Source: CAVWSM01 sp963798505
GTDB taxonomy: Bacteria; Actinomycetota; Actinomycetes; Jiangellales; Jiangellaceae
Length of the DNA stretch: 64,000 nucleotides
Direction: 5' to 3'
Assembly: GCA_963798505.1 (NCBI GenBank)
Contig: CAWCTX010000005.1
Location: forward strand, 496,001-560,000
The notes beneath the pieces were generated by a model, which worked only from the letters and a program-made list of their open reading frames with translations, did not search any database and had not been told where the DNA came from. Below are positions 45,201 to 53,607 of this stretch, in pieces. The position numbers and the translations under genes are program-made. Numbering within the stretch: the first letter of the stretch is position 1; every line of letters starts with the position of its first letter.

Positions 45201-46087
45201 CCGGCAGCGACATCCTCGCGTCCGAGTCGGAGAGCCCGCTGGTGGCTGCCGAACCACCGGCACAGCTCGCGCTCGATCTCGGAGACGCCCCCACCGAGCG
45301 GGGGACGGGGCTGCCGGAGATGACCGGCCCCGAGGTTGTCCGCGCCGAGCTCGACGTGCTCGGGCTGGATGCGAGTCGGCACGTCGTCGACTTCTACACA
45401 GAGTTCCTCGACGACCTCGGCATCACGCGGTCGCGCGACCTGATGCGGCGTCGGTCGCAGTCCGAGCTGCTCGTTGCCGGCATCAAGGTGGCTACCCAGA
45501 CCCCACCTGTCCGGTCGGGCCGACGGGTGATCTTCCTGACCCTTGACGACTCCACCGGGCCGGTCGATGCCACCTTCTTCGAGGACGCGCAAGGGCCCTA
45601 TGCCGCGACGCTGTTCCACTCCTGGCTGCTCGTCGTCCGCGGCATCCTGCGGCGGACCGGGCCACGCGGGGTGTCGCTGCGGGCGACCGGCTGCTGGGAG
45701 CTGACCGTGCTGCATGACGCCTGGCGGGAAGGAGGCCTGGCGGCGGTAGAGGCGGTATTGGCGCAGCCAAGTGAATTCACTGCGGAGGCGGTGACGGGCA
45801 TGGCGGAGAGCCGTTCCACCCGCCCGGTGATGGCTGCCCCGCCCGTTGGCCTCGGTGCGGGCACCGCCGCTGGCGGGCCGTCATACGCCACCGTGCGCGA
45901 CGGCAGCCAGGACGCCGACGACACCGATGCCGGACCGACTGCGGGTGGCATGGGCCGCCGTCGGGTGCTCGTGCACCCGAGCGGGTTCCGCCAGTCGCCC
46001 TACGCCGACCTCAAGCCGCCCGGCGACGATGTCAAGAAGCCGCCGCGCAAGCTCTGGCACTCCAGTCCGGGGAGCTCGGGCGGATGA
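42206..46087 (+). CDS. dnaE: DNA polymerase III alpha-type subunit (SOS-linked second DnaE)
   Basis: 1293 residues from ATG 42206. The N-terminal PHP domain keeps its HxH (FVHLHVASGYSLRYG) and TDRDGLYGAVRF. The C-family polymerase core has PDVDID at residues 449-454 and the third catalytic Asp D603 in LLKLDVLGIR, plus ARGSGAGSLVCYLLGI and FASFGFCKAHAAAFALPTYQ. The C-terminus has an OB-fold (RVIFLTLDDSTGPVDATFF) and a disordered tail. The motifs resemble the actinobacterial accessory DnaE encoded beside dinB rather than the replicative enzyme. It lacks a proofreading domain. The upstream LexA box and DinB partner point to damage-induced translesion synthesis. Confidence 0.92.
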   Translation: MTSDPFVHLHVASGYSLRYGASLPPVLVERAVDHGMDTLALTDRDGLYGAVRFAKTCLAAGVRPVLGVDLAVPATGLLEGAGADQRARRTPVRGGAIVDARLPRVTLLAQGRQGWAALCRLVSATHLGGERGKPVSSLQLIAQHAASGHLVVLLGPDSEIGRALALRRSDLARAVLARWRAVLGAGDLYLEVVSQRAGGSAPGSTTHAARMLGFAREAGLPAVLSNAVRYADQSDAPIIDILDASRRLVALDPRHVDRLNAEGYLKHGKEMAEIAAEVVQAAGLGESEAAQLLATTRRVADRCALDPRADLGIGSVHLPEFDVIDRSRLSTAADAAGLHSTDQLQRANAVLRERCVTGLTHRYGPAPSAEVLARLEEELALIRDCGYPAYFLTVADVCDLIREMGIRVAARGSGAGSLVCYLLGISGVDPIRYGLIMERFLSSLRVALPDVDIDVESARRLEIYEAVIARYGTERVACVSMMDTYRVRHAIRDVGAALGLPPGEIDAIAKSFPHIRARDARAALTELPELRASGISQPRLDVLFHLVERLDGLPRHIALHPCGVLISDGTLLDRTPVEQSFLGYPMSQFDKDDVEDLGLLKLDVLGIRMQSAMAHAVTEIQRVDGVGVDLDDQTSVPLDDPATFRLIQSTRTLGCFQIESPGQRELVGKFAPETFDDIIIDISLFRPGPVKSDMVTPFLEARQGWADIDYLHPDLTPVLAQTAGVVVFHEQVIEMIAILTGCTRAEADEARRALGDREGKEEVRTWFPARALARGYDLSFVMLVWEVLEAFASFGFCKAHAAAFALPTYQSAWLKAHHTAAFLAGVLTHDPGMYPKRLILDDARNFGIAVLPLDVNASDDVYRVEKVGPLDEPPPEIFGQPPRPAPPEGLPDARAYGIRLALSDVKGISDEEVSRVVAGRPYHSLTDFWHRAQVSRPVVERLVLAGGFDSLYGIGSPLPVRRRGKVTRRDLLLQVADLDRWGRAIRRGTKAHRPVKRPAGSDILASESESPLVAAEPPAQLALDLGDAPTERGTGLPEMTGPEVVRAELDVLGLDASRHVVDFYTEFLDDLGITRSRDLMRRRSQSELLVAGIKVATQTPPVRSGRRVIFLTLDDSTGPVDATFFEDAQGPYAATLFHSWLLVVRGILRRTGPRGVSLRATGCWELTVLHDAWREGGLAAVEAVLAQPSEFTAEAVTGMAESRSTRPVMAAPPVGLGAGTAAGGPSYATVRDGSQDADDTDAGPTAGGMGRRRVLVHPSGFRQSPYADLKPPGDDVKKPPRKLWHSSPGSSGG

Positions 46088-46187
46088 CCCTGGTCAGCGA
46101 TAGTCAGCCACCCCTTGGTCCCGACGATCTCTCGGCGGCACCTCTAGGGTGGGCCACGTCCGCACACCCACGGCGAGGAGATCATCT

Positions 46188-46940
46188 GTGGCCGACCGCC
46201 CTCGTCGCCCGTTGCGCACCGCCATCGCCTGGGACCAGCTGTCCCGGGCACTCGGTGCGCACGCCAAGGCCTTGGGTCGTGAAGGGCTGGAGATTCTCGA
46301 CGCCGGTGGCGGCACCGGGGGTTTCGCCGTTCCGCTCGCCGAGCGCGGGCACCGGGTCACGGTGGTCGACCCGAGCCCCGACGCGCTCGCCGCACTCGAG
46401 CGCCGCAGCGCCGAGGCGGGGGTCACCGACCGGGTGCGCGGCGTGCAGGGCGACATCGGCGGGCTGCTCGAGGTGGCCGGGCCGGAGAGCGCCGACGTGG
46501 TCCTCTGCCACGGCGTCCTCGAATATGTCGACGATCCGCAGGCCGCCACCAAGGGAGTGGTCACGGCACTGCGCCCGGGCGGTCTCGCCAGCGTGCTTGT
46601 CGCCCAACGCATCGCGGTCGTGCTCGCCCGCGCCGTGGCCGGTCACTTCGACCAGGCCCAGCACGCTCTCACCGATCCCGACGGGCGATGGGGGGCGCAC
46701 GACCCGATGCCGCGGCGGTTCGACAGCCAGTCGATCACCCAGCTCCTGGTCGACAGCGGGCTGCACGTCAGGGAGATCGCCGGGGTCCGGGTGTTCACCG
46801 ATCTCGTTCCGGGCGCACTGGTCGACTCCGAGCCGCGGGCGGCCGAGGCGCTCCTGGCCCTGGAGAAGGCCGCCAGCAGCAACCCCGCGCTCATCGGCGT
46901 GGCGGCGGCGCTGCACGTGCTCGCCGCTCGCGAGCCCTGA
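46188..46940 (+). CDS. Class I SAM-dependent methyltransferase
   Basis: 250 residues from GTG 46188, preceded by GAGGAG at a 7-nt spacing; TAGGGT at 46145-46150 may be its -10, giving a short leader. The Rossmann core reads LEILDAGGGTGGFAVPLAER (motif I), GHRVTVVDPSPDALAALE and ADVVLCHGVLEYVDDPQAA (motif IV). Similar to SmtA/CmoA-like small-molecule or tRNA methyltransferases. It sits between dnaE and dinB in a cassette otherwise devoted to polymerases, so a repair or RNA link is possible but not shown. Confidence 0.87.
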   Translation: MADRPRRPLRTAIAWDQLSRALGAHAKALGREGLEILDAGGGTGGFAVPLAERGHRVTVVDPSPDALAALERRSAEAGVTDRVRGVQGDIGGLLEVAGPESADVVLCHGVLEYVDDPQAATKGVVTALRPGGLASVLVAQRIAVVLARAVAGHFDQAQHALTDPDGRWGAHDPMPRRFDSQSITQLLVDSGLHVREIAGVRVFTDLVPGALVDSEPRAAEALLALEKAASSNPALIGVAAALHVLAAREP

Positions 46941-46964
46941 GCCTCGGGATCTTGGGGGCCCGCG

Positions 46965-48242
46965 ATGAGCCGGGCCACCAGGCAGCTCGCCACCGCCGAC
47001 AACCCGGGCCGTGCCGTCGACCCGGATGGTCGCGCTCCCGGCTCCGCTCGTCCCTCGCTCCGCCACTCGCCGCTCCACGACACCGGCTGCACGATCTTGC
47101 ACGTCGACATGGACGCCTTCTTCGCCTCTGTCGAGCTGCGCGACCGGCCGGAGCTCCGTGGGCGACCGATGGCCGTCGGCGGCGGCCAGCGAGGTGTGGT
47201 GCTCTCCGCGACCTACGAGGCCAGGCGCTTCGGCATCCACGCGGCGATGCCGGTGACCCGCGCCCGGCGGCTCTGTCCCGACCTGATCATGGTTCCGCCG
47301 CAGTTCGAGGCCTATACCCAGGTCTCGGCCGGTGTCCGGGCGATCTTCGACGACATGACTCCCCAGGTGGAGCCGCTCTCGATGGACGAAGCGTTCCTCG
47401 ACGTCGCCGGCGCGAGGCGACGGATCGGCTCACCGGCGGCAATCGCCGAGCTGATCCGCGCCCGTGTCCACGACGAGCAGGGCATCACCTGCTCGGTGGG
47501 AGTGGCGCCGACGAAGTTCGTCGCCAAGCTCGCCTCGGGGCGGTGCAAGCCCGACGGCATCCTGGTGGTGCCCGCGCGCGAAGTGGTGCCCTTTCTGCAC
47601 CGGCTTCCCGTCGGCGCCCTGTGGGGAGTGGGCGACAAGACCGAGGAGCAGCTCGTCCGGCTCGGTCTGCACACCGTCGCCGACATCGCGCACACCCCGG
47701 CCGAGACGCTGGTCCGTGCGTTTGGCACCGCCCTCGGCACCCACTTGTCCGCGCTCGCCTGGGGTCGCGACGAGCGGGCGGTGGTGCCCGTGCCGCGGGA
47801 GCGTTCGGTCGGTGCGCAGGAGACCTTCCCGCGTGACGTCGATGACCCCGCTGTGATCAGGCGGGAGCTGTTGCGGCTCGCCACCCGGGTCACCACCCGG
47901 ATGCGGGCGGCGGCTGTGCAGGGCCGCACGGTCACCATCACCGTCCGGTTCGCCGACTTCACGACGATCACCCGGTCACGCACGATGCGTGATCCCACCG
48001 ATGTCGCCCAGCACGTCTACGCGATGGCGGCCGAGCTGTTTGCTGCCCTTGGGCTGCAGCGCGCGCGACTGCGACTTGTCGGTGTCCGGGTGAGCGAGCT
48101 GTGCCCGACGGACAGCCAGCCGAGACAGCTCGCGTTCGACGAGCCGGAGCACGGCTGGCGCGATGCCGAGCGGGCTGTCGACCGGGCCGCCCTGCGGTTC
48201 GGCGCCGGCGCCGTACGGCCAGCGGTCCTGTTCTCGGACTGA
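46965..48242 (+). CDS. dinB: Y-family DNA polymerase IV
   Basis: 425 residues from ATG 46965. The catalytic acidic residues are in LHVDMDAFFASVE (D48, D50 region) and LSMDEAFLDV (D141, E142); the palm-fingers (VLSATYEARRFGIHAAMP), the GITCSVGVAPTKFVAKLASG thumb region and a little-finger domain (AVQGRTVTITVRFADFTTIT) are complete. The C-terminal RQLAFDEP may be a beta-clamp-binding QLxFD motif. The first 40 residues are a non-conserved extension. It performs translesion synthesis and is probably expressed with the SOS-controlled dnaE. Confidence 0.93.
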   Translation: MSRATRQLATADNPGRAVDPDGRAPGSARPSLRHSPLHDTGCTILHVDMDAFFASVELRDRPELRGRPMAVGGGQRGVVLSATYEARRFGIHAAMPVTRARRLCPDLIMVPPQFEAYTQVSAGVRAIFDDMTPQVEPLSMDEAFLDVAGARRRIGSPAAIAELIRARVHDEQGITCSVGVAPTKFVAKLASGRCKPDGILVVPAREVVPFLHRLPVGALWGVGDKTEEQLVRLGLHTVADIAHTPAETLVRAFGTALGTHLSALAWGRDERAVVPVPRERSVGAQETFPRDVDDPAVIRRELLRLATRVTTRMRAAAVQGRTVTITVRFADFTTITRSRTMRDPTDVAQHVYAMAAELFAALGLQRARLRLVGVRVSELCPTDSQPRQLAFDEPEHGWRDAERAVDRAALRFGAGAVRPAVLFSD

Positions 48243-48246
48243 TTGT

Positions 48247-48294
48247 CGCGCTCCCCTCCACACCAAAGAACGGTAGCGTCGGCTCGCCGCTCCG
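48247..48294 (-). repeat. Dispersed inverted copy of the 56-bp repeat unit
   Basis: The reverse complement contains ACCGTTCTTTGGTGTGGAGG and the GGAGCGCG end of the unit found four times at 23462-23685, with small differences in the GACCCGACGC half. It starts 4 bp after the dinB stop. The rest of the gap to DUF3040 (48295-48454) shows only the GGAGGGA ribosome site. Confidence 0.85.
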
Positions 48295-48454
48295 TCGAGC
48301 GGCGCCGATCCTGACCACAACCCGTAGCATTGTCAACGCTGACCAGCGGGAATCACGACCTGGGCAACATCGGCGCCCGGGTTTCGCGGCACCGCGCACA
48401 TGCATATGCTTATGGAAGCGCCACGTCATCGCCCAGTGTGGTTGGAGGGATCAG

Positions 48455-48862
48455 GTGCCTCTCTCCGAGCACGAACAACGCTTGCTCGAGCAGATGGAGC
48501 GGGCTCTCTATGCCGAGGATCCGAAGTTTGCCTCGGCCATGCAGGGTGCCGACCTGCGTGCCCGCTACCGGCGCCGTGCCGTCGCGGCCGGATTCCTCTT
48601 CCTCGTGGGTGTCGCCCTGCTGATGACCGGGGCGATCATCCAGATCGTCCCCCTCAGCGTTGCCGGTTTTGTGGTGATGCTGACCTCGGCGTGGTATGCG
48701 GTTATGAGCTGGCGTCGCGTGCCCACCAACGCCGACGGCACACCGATGCCAGTGGCTCCGACCACCGCCCGGCGGAGCAACCGAGGGCGTCGCGACCGGG
48801 CGTCATTCATGCAGCGCATGGAAGAGCGCTGGCGCCGGCGCCGCGAAGATCCGGGCCGCTAG
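48455..48862 (+). CDS. DUF3040 membrane protein
   Basis: 135 residues from GTG 48455, with TTGGAGGGA upstream. The opening VPLSEHEQRLLEQMERALYA followed by EDPKFA is the DUF3040 hallmark. Two membrane helices follow (AAGFLFLVGVALLMTGAIIQ and PLSVAGFVVMLTSAWYAVMS), and the C-terminus is strongly basic (EERWRRRREDPGR). Function unknown. It typically lies just upstream of the dcw cluster in actinobacteria, as here. Confidence 0.9.
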   Translation: MPLSEHEQRLLEQMERALYAEDPKFASAMQGADLRARYRRRAVAAGFLFLVGVALLMTGAIIQIVPLSVAGFVVMLTSAWYAVMSWRRVPTNADGTPMPVAPTTARRSNRGRRDRASFMQRMEERWRRRREDPGR

Positions 48863-48873
48863 AGCCGGCCCCT

Positions 48874-48944
48874 TTTCGACGCAACGGTACCCTGTGTCGA
48901 AACAAGGCCCGGCCCGAATCGACGCAGGGTCCGTTGTGTCGAAA
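48874..48944. terminator. Long imperfect hairpin between convergent genes
   Basis: TTTCGACGCAACGGTACCCT (48874 on, to 48900) pairs with 48919-48944 (ending TCCGTTGTGTCGAAA) over about 26 bp with one bulge and G-T pairs, around an 18-nt loop. It lies 11 bp after the DUF3040 stop and 12 bp from the stop of the converging transglutaminase gene, as a bidirectional terminator would. Confidence 0.7.
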
Positions 48945-48955
48945 CGCCAGAAGCC

Positions 48956-51274
48956 CTAGTGACCCCCGCGGTGCATCCAACCGGTCAGCGCGCGCCGCAC
49001 CCGGCCACCCGTGGCGTCCAGCCAGTCGACGGCATCGGCGACCCGCTCGCCTCCCCGGGTGAACATGGCGTGCGTCGCTGCCGGCCAGGCCTTCGCTCGC
49101 AGCCGACGCCACCGTGAGACCGAGCCGAGCAGCATCTGCCGCAGCAGGGTGCTGTCTTCGCGCAGGCCTTCGGTGTCGGGTGGGTGCGGCGCATACCGCG
49201 CCCGCTCGGTCAGGGTGGCGACGTGCCCGACGAGGTCGCCCTGCTCCTCGCTGAGCACGGCATCCTGCCGCAGGCGCTGGGCGGCATTGCGCGGCGTCGC
49301 GGCCGGGTCCCAGGGCAGCCCGACGTCGCGGGTGGTTTCCCGCAGGTCCTGCCACGCCGCCTCGGCCTCTGCGGCCGGATCGCCCTTGGCGCGACGCCAA
49401 CGGGCGCGCCGGCTCAGCACGCCACTCACGGCCGGGATCGTCAGCGATACCAGCGCGGCGGCACCGGTGATGATCCATCCCCACGGGATGTCGCGGGCGC
49501 CGGTGTCGGCTCCGCCCTCGATAGCCTGCTCGTCGAGAGGGTCCTGCGCCGACTCCTGCGGGATCGCCCCGGGCTGCTGCTCGGCAGGGGTCGGGATGTT
49601 GGGGGTACCCGCGGACGTCTCGCGAATCGTCCAGGCCGGGGCCTGTCCGGTGCGCAGGCTCGGCGTCGGCTCGAACCGCACCCAGCCGACCCGGTTGAAG
49701 TAGAGCTCCGGCCAAGCGTGCGCGTCCTGGGTGCTCAGCACCCACCGGCCGTCCGTGGCCGCGGAGTCGTCCGGCAGGAACCCGATCGCCACGCGGGCCG
49801 GGATGTCGAGCGAGCGAGCCATGATCGCCATCGTGGCCGCGAACTGCTCGCAATAACCTGACTGGTCGTTGAGGAAGTCGATCAACGCGTCGGCGGAGTT
49901 ACCGGGGTCGCGGTCCAGCGAGTACTCGAAGTCCTCGCGGAAGCGCTCCTGGAGCATCGACGCCCGCTCGAAGTCGCTGGCTGCACCCTGCGTCCACAGC
50001 CGCGCAGTTTCCGAGATCTCCTGCGGGAGCTCGTCGGGCACGAGGACGAGGCGCTGCGTGGACTGTTCGGGCGTCGAGTCGCGAAGCTGCTCTGCGGTGG
50101 GGCTCACCCGCAGGCTCGTCACGTCGTACGAGACGCCACTCGTGTCACCTTCGCGCGCGACAACGTCAAGCGTGGCCGCGTCGTAGCGCCAGTCGCCGTC
50201 GATGTCGATCTCCGACGCGGGATAAGGGAGCGGCAGCCAGCTCGTCTCGTAGTCGTCGATCTCGAACCTGTAGTCGACCGGCTCGGTGTCGACGCTCGCG
50301 CTCAGTCCGGGCGGCGCCGGCAGGCCTTCCGAGACCCGCTGTGACTCGGGTACCTGCCGCTTGGACGCCTGCCAGCGCTCGCCGTCGAACTCGTCGAGGG
50401 TGGCGACCTTGATGTAGTCGGGCGACGCAACTTCGGTGGTGAAGAACATGACCTCCCGGTCGCGGCCTCTGGTGAGGTCGCGCATGAGGTCGACCATCGG
50501 GTTGTCGGTGGTGATCGTCGCACCGCCGCTGCCCCGGCCGAAGCCGTTGCGCTGCAGCAGCCCGTCGGAGAGCGCCGGGATGATCAACGGCACCATCAGG
50601 GCGAACGATACGGCTGCGGCACCGACGCGCTCCCCGCTGCGGATCAGCGTGGACGTCTCCGACCCGGTCGACCGACGCGACGACGTGACATGCCGGCCCC
50701 AGAGCGCGACCCGCACCCGGCCGTCGGCGACGAGGAGCGCCAAGTAGCCGACCGCGAGCGCCACGAACGCAATCCACGGCGCACCGCCCGGCACGACTGC
50801 GGCGGCGACCGTGTAGATCGCAACGAGCGGCACGCCCGCCAGCGGCGCAAGCCGCAGCTGCGTGGCCCACAGGTCGACGAGCAGGGCGACGATGACGATG
50901 CCGGCGATGCAGAGCGCGTTGATGCCTGCATCGGCGGGGGTGGGCGCGGCGTATTGGCTCACTCCGTCGAGTCCGGAGCTCAGGACGTCGCGGAGGTCGC
51001 CGAGCGCCGTCGGTGTCGGGATCACGCCAAGGAAGGCGTTGTGGCCGGCGGTCACGACCATCAGCCACCAGAGCCCGGCGACGAGCTGGCCGAACGGCAC
51101 CAGCAGCACCGGCGCGTGGATGCGCTCGAGTAGCCGACCGACCGCGATCACCACGACGATGCCCAGCAATGCCGGCGGGATCCAGGAGTCCGGTCCAGTG
51201 ACCGACATCAGCGACACGCCAGCGGCCGCGGTGGCGAAACCACCAGCGACGCTGAGCCGGCTCGTGGGTGTCAT
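48956..51274 (-). CDS. tgpA: TgpA-like membrane transglutaminase (DUF3488/DUF4129)
   Basis: 772 residues from ATG 51274, which overlaps the DUF58 stop (ATGA); an upstream extension of the frame is antisense and rejected. About six N-terminal membrane helices (residues 1-260) precede an extracytoplasmic region with a transglutaminase-like domain. The triad is C475 (SGYCEQFAATMAIMARSL), H519 (TQDAHAWPELYF) and E535 (WVRFEPTPS; often Asp). A further helix (IPWGWIITGAAALVSLTIPA) and a cytoplasmic DUF4129-like tail follow. It forms the standard MoxR-DUF58-TgpA operon, of unknown but envelope-related function. Confidence 0.92.
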   Translation of the reverse strand: MTPTSRLSVAGGFATAAAGVSLMSVTGPDSWIPPALLGIVVVIAVGRLLERIHAPVLLVPFGQLVAGLWWLMVVTAGHNAFLGVIPTPTALGDLRDVLSSGLDGVSQYAAPTPADAGINALCIAGIVIVALLVDLWATQLRLAPLAGVPLVAIYTVAAAVVPGGAPWIAFVALAVGYLALLVADGRVRVALWGRHVTSSRRSTGSETSTLIRSGERVGAAAVSFALMVPLIIPALSDGLLQRNGFGRGSGGATITTDNPMVDLMRDLTRGRDREVMFFTTEVASPDYIKVATLDEFDGERWQASKRQVPESQRVSEGLPAPPGLSASVDTEPVDYRFEIDDYETSWLPLPYPASEIDIDGDWRYDAATLDVVAREGDTSGVSYDVTSLRVSPTAEQLRDSTPEQSTQRLVLVPDELPQEISETARLWTQGAASDFERASMLQERFREDFEYSLDRDPGNSADALIDFLNDQSGYCEQFAATMAIMARSLDIPARVAIGFLPDDSAATDGRWVLSTQDAHAWPELYFNRVGWVRFEPTPSLRTGQAPAWTIRETSAGTPNIPTPAEQQPGAIPQESAQDPLDEQAIEGGADTGARDIPWGWIITGAAALVSLTIPAVSGVLSRRARWRRAKGDPAAEAEAAWQDLRETTRDVGLPWDPAATPRNAAQRLRQDAVLSEEQGDLVGHVATLTERARYAPHPPDTEGLREDSTLLRQMLLGSVSRWRRLRAKAWPAATHAMFTRGGERVADAVDWLDATGGRVRRALTGWMHRGGH

Positions 51275-52576
51275 GCCGCACCATCCACCGGGACGCCCGG
51301 GGGCTCGCTGATCGGGCTTGCGCCGAGGGCCAGTCGTTGCCACACCTGGGCGAGCGGCTCCTCGCGGCGGCCGGTGGTGACGCGCCAGCCCGCGTTGCGC
51401 AGCCGCGCCACCGCCTCGTCACGTTCGGCTGCCTTGCGCCCGTCTGGCCCGGACCAGCTGGTGACATCGACCACGACGGCGATCGCGGGCGTCCCGCCGG
51501 TGCGCACACGTACGACCTGCTCGGCCTCCGGCGCCGTCAGGTGACCGAACACGCCGACGATGAGCCCGGACGCCGCCTCCGCTCCCGCCAGGGTCGAGGG
51601 GAACCGCGCAACCGACGAGCTCGGCGACATGTGCGCCACGGCCAGCGCATCCAGGATCACGCCCTCCGCGGCGCCCGGCCCGGCACTCACGTCATGCCAC
51701 GTGCCGCTCACCACGCCGCCCTCGCCCGTCACCAGGCGCAGCGCGTAGCCGCGCGCCAGCAGGTGCGCGGAGATCGACGCGGCAGCTCGCACCGCCCACT
51801 CGAACGACGACTGCGGCCCCTGCCCGACATGCCCGGCCACCCGGGTGTCGAGCAGCAGCGAGCACCTGCTCTGCCAGGGCTGCTCCTCGCGGCGGACCAT
51901 GAGCTGCCCGTGGTGGGCGGTCGACCGCCAGTGCACCCGCCGCATGTCGTCGCCCATGGCATAGGTCCGTACGGTCACGTCGTCCTCGCCGGCCGAGGCG
52001 ATCGATCGTCGGTCTGGTCTCGCCGCTGCCGCTCCACTCGCCGGGCAGCCGGACGTTGGGCAGCCGGAACACCTCCGGCGTGACGACGAGTGTCTCCGTG
52101 GCGGTGAAGCTGCGCCGCAGCTCGACGAGGCCGAAGGGGTCGGTCACCCGCACCGACAAAGGCCCCACGGTGTAGTGCCCGCGCGTCTCCGAGCGGACGG
52201 TGTAGGTGACCTCGCGGTGCCAGCGAGACCAGACGTCGTCGATCACGAACCGCGGCCGGCTGCCGAGCGCGTACGGAAGGTCGTCCTGCACCAGCAGCAC
52301 TCCGGACGGCATCCGAGCCAGGTTGGCGAGCGCGAGCTTCACCGTGGCCGGGCGGCCTACGGGCACGCGGTGCGGGTCGATGCTGCGTCGCGCCGACAGT
52401 CGTACGCGGCTGCGCAGCACCGCGAGCAGGCTGAACGCCGGCAGCGCCAGCAGCAGCAGCGCCACGCGCAGCAGGTCACGCTGACCGACGCCGGCGGCGA
52501 TCACGAAGGCCGCGATGCCCGCCACGAGGAAGGCCCGGCCTCGCCCCGTGAGGGCTGACCACCACGACAGGTTCAC
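51271..52576 (-). CDS. DUF58 protein, single frameshift
   Basis: The start at GTG 52576 overlaps the moxR stop. The N-terminal part has two membrane helices (AFLVAGIAAFVIAAGVG and LLRVALLLLALPAFSLLAV) and a beta domain ending GEWSGSGETRP. The C-terminal part begins near RSIASAGEDDVTVRTYAMGD, followed by MRRVHWRSTAHHGQLMVRRE (the DUF58 core motif), in another frame. The 1306-nt span is one base over a multiple of three; removing one base near 52000-52010 restores the family sequence. DUF58 proteins carry a VWA-like fold and act with MoxR ATPases. Confidence 0.87.
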
Positions 52577-53607
52577 TGGCCGGGGATCCGCTGCGCACCC
52601 ACGCGGTAGTCGGGGACCGGCACGCGGGCGATGATCTCGTCGACGATGTCCTCGGCCGCGCGCCGGCTGATCTGCGCCTCCGCAGTCGGCAACAGCCGGT
52701 GCGCGAGCACCGGTGTGGCCAGCTGCTGGACGTCGTCGGGCAAGACGTACTCGCGACCGGACTGAGCCGCCCAGGCGCGCGACGCACGCACCAGGTGCAG
52801 GGCGGCGCGAGGCGACGCACCGAGCCGCAGCTCGGGGGACTGCCGGGTCGCGCCCACGACGTCGACGACGTACTCCTTGACGGCCGGCGAGACGTAGACC
52901 GCCTGCACTGTCCTGGTGAGCTCGGCGATCCGCGTCCCGTCGGTGACCGGCTGCAGCTTGTTGATGACGTCGCTGTGGCCGTGCGTCTCCAGCATCTCGA
53001 TCTCGGAGTCGGGCGACGGGTAGCCCATCGACAGCCTGATCATGAACCGGTCGCGCTGCGCCTCGGGGAGGGGGTAGGTGCCCTCCATCTCGATGGGGTT
53101 CTGCGTCGCGACGACCATGAACGGCGGGGCCAACGGGTAGGTGTGGCCGTCGACCGTGACCTGCCGCTCCTCCATGCACTCGAGCAGCGCGGACTGCGTC
53201 TTGGGCGATGCCCGGTTGATCTCGTCGCCGACGACGACGTTGGCGAAGATGCCGCCCGGCTTGAACTCGAACTGCCGCAGCTCTTGGTTGTAGACCGCGA
53301 CGCCGGTGATGTCGCTCGGCATCAGGTCAGGCGTGAACTGGATGCGGTGCACCGACGCATCGAGCGACCTGGCCAATGCCTTGGCGAGCATGGTCTTGCC
53401 GACGCCGGGCACGTCCTCGATAAGAAGGTGCCCCTCGGCGAGAAGCACCGTGATGGCCATGCGAATGGCTTCGGGCTTGCCCTCGATGACTGATTCGATC
53501 GACGCCTGGATGCGTCCGACTGTGTCTGCGAGGTCGGCCAGGCTAGGCACCGGGGTCGATGCCGATCGCCACCCGCTCGACCCGAACGGTTGTGCTTGCG
53601 AGCTCAC
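52573..53607 (-). CDS. MoxR-family AAA+ ATPase
   Basis: 344 residues from GTG 53607, chosen because GGAGGG lies 4-9 nt upstream; GTG 53625 is also in frame. Walker A is EDVPGVGKTMLAKALA and Walker B VVVGDEINRASPKTQSALLE; sensor 1 ATQNPIEMEGTYPLPEAQRD and the C-terminal helical lid (VVGATRQSPELRLGASPRAA) are typical. MoxR proteins are chaperone-like ATPases that activate VWA/DUF58 partners. It is the first gene of the moxR-DUF58-tgpA operon, divergent from mraZ. Confidence 0.93.
   Translation of the reverse strand: MSSQAQPFGSSGWRSASTPVPSLADLADTVGRIQASIESVIEGKPEAIRMAITVLLAEGHLLIEDVPGVGKTMLAKALARSLDASVHRIQFTPDLMPSDITGVAVYNQELRQFEFKPGGIFANVVVGDEINRASPKTQSALLECMEERQVTVDGHTYPLAPPFMVVATQNPIEMEGTYPLPEAQRDRFMIRLSMGYPSPDSEIEMLETHGHSDVINKLQPVTDGTRIAELTRTVQAVYVSPAVKEYVVDVVGATRQSPELRLGASPRAALHLVRASRAWAAQSGREYVLPDDVQQLATPVLAHRLLPTAEAQISRRAAEDIVDEIIARVPVPDYRVGAQRIPGQ

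Noticed and set aside
42206..46087. The replicative DnaE1
   Set aside because: Its SOS promoter, DinB/HEPN/DUF6504 context and divergent motifs fit the accessory polymerase; the replicative copy is probably elsewhere.
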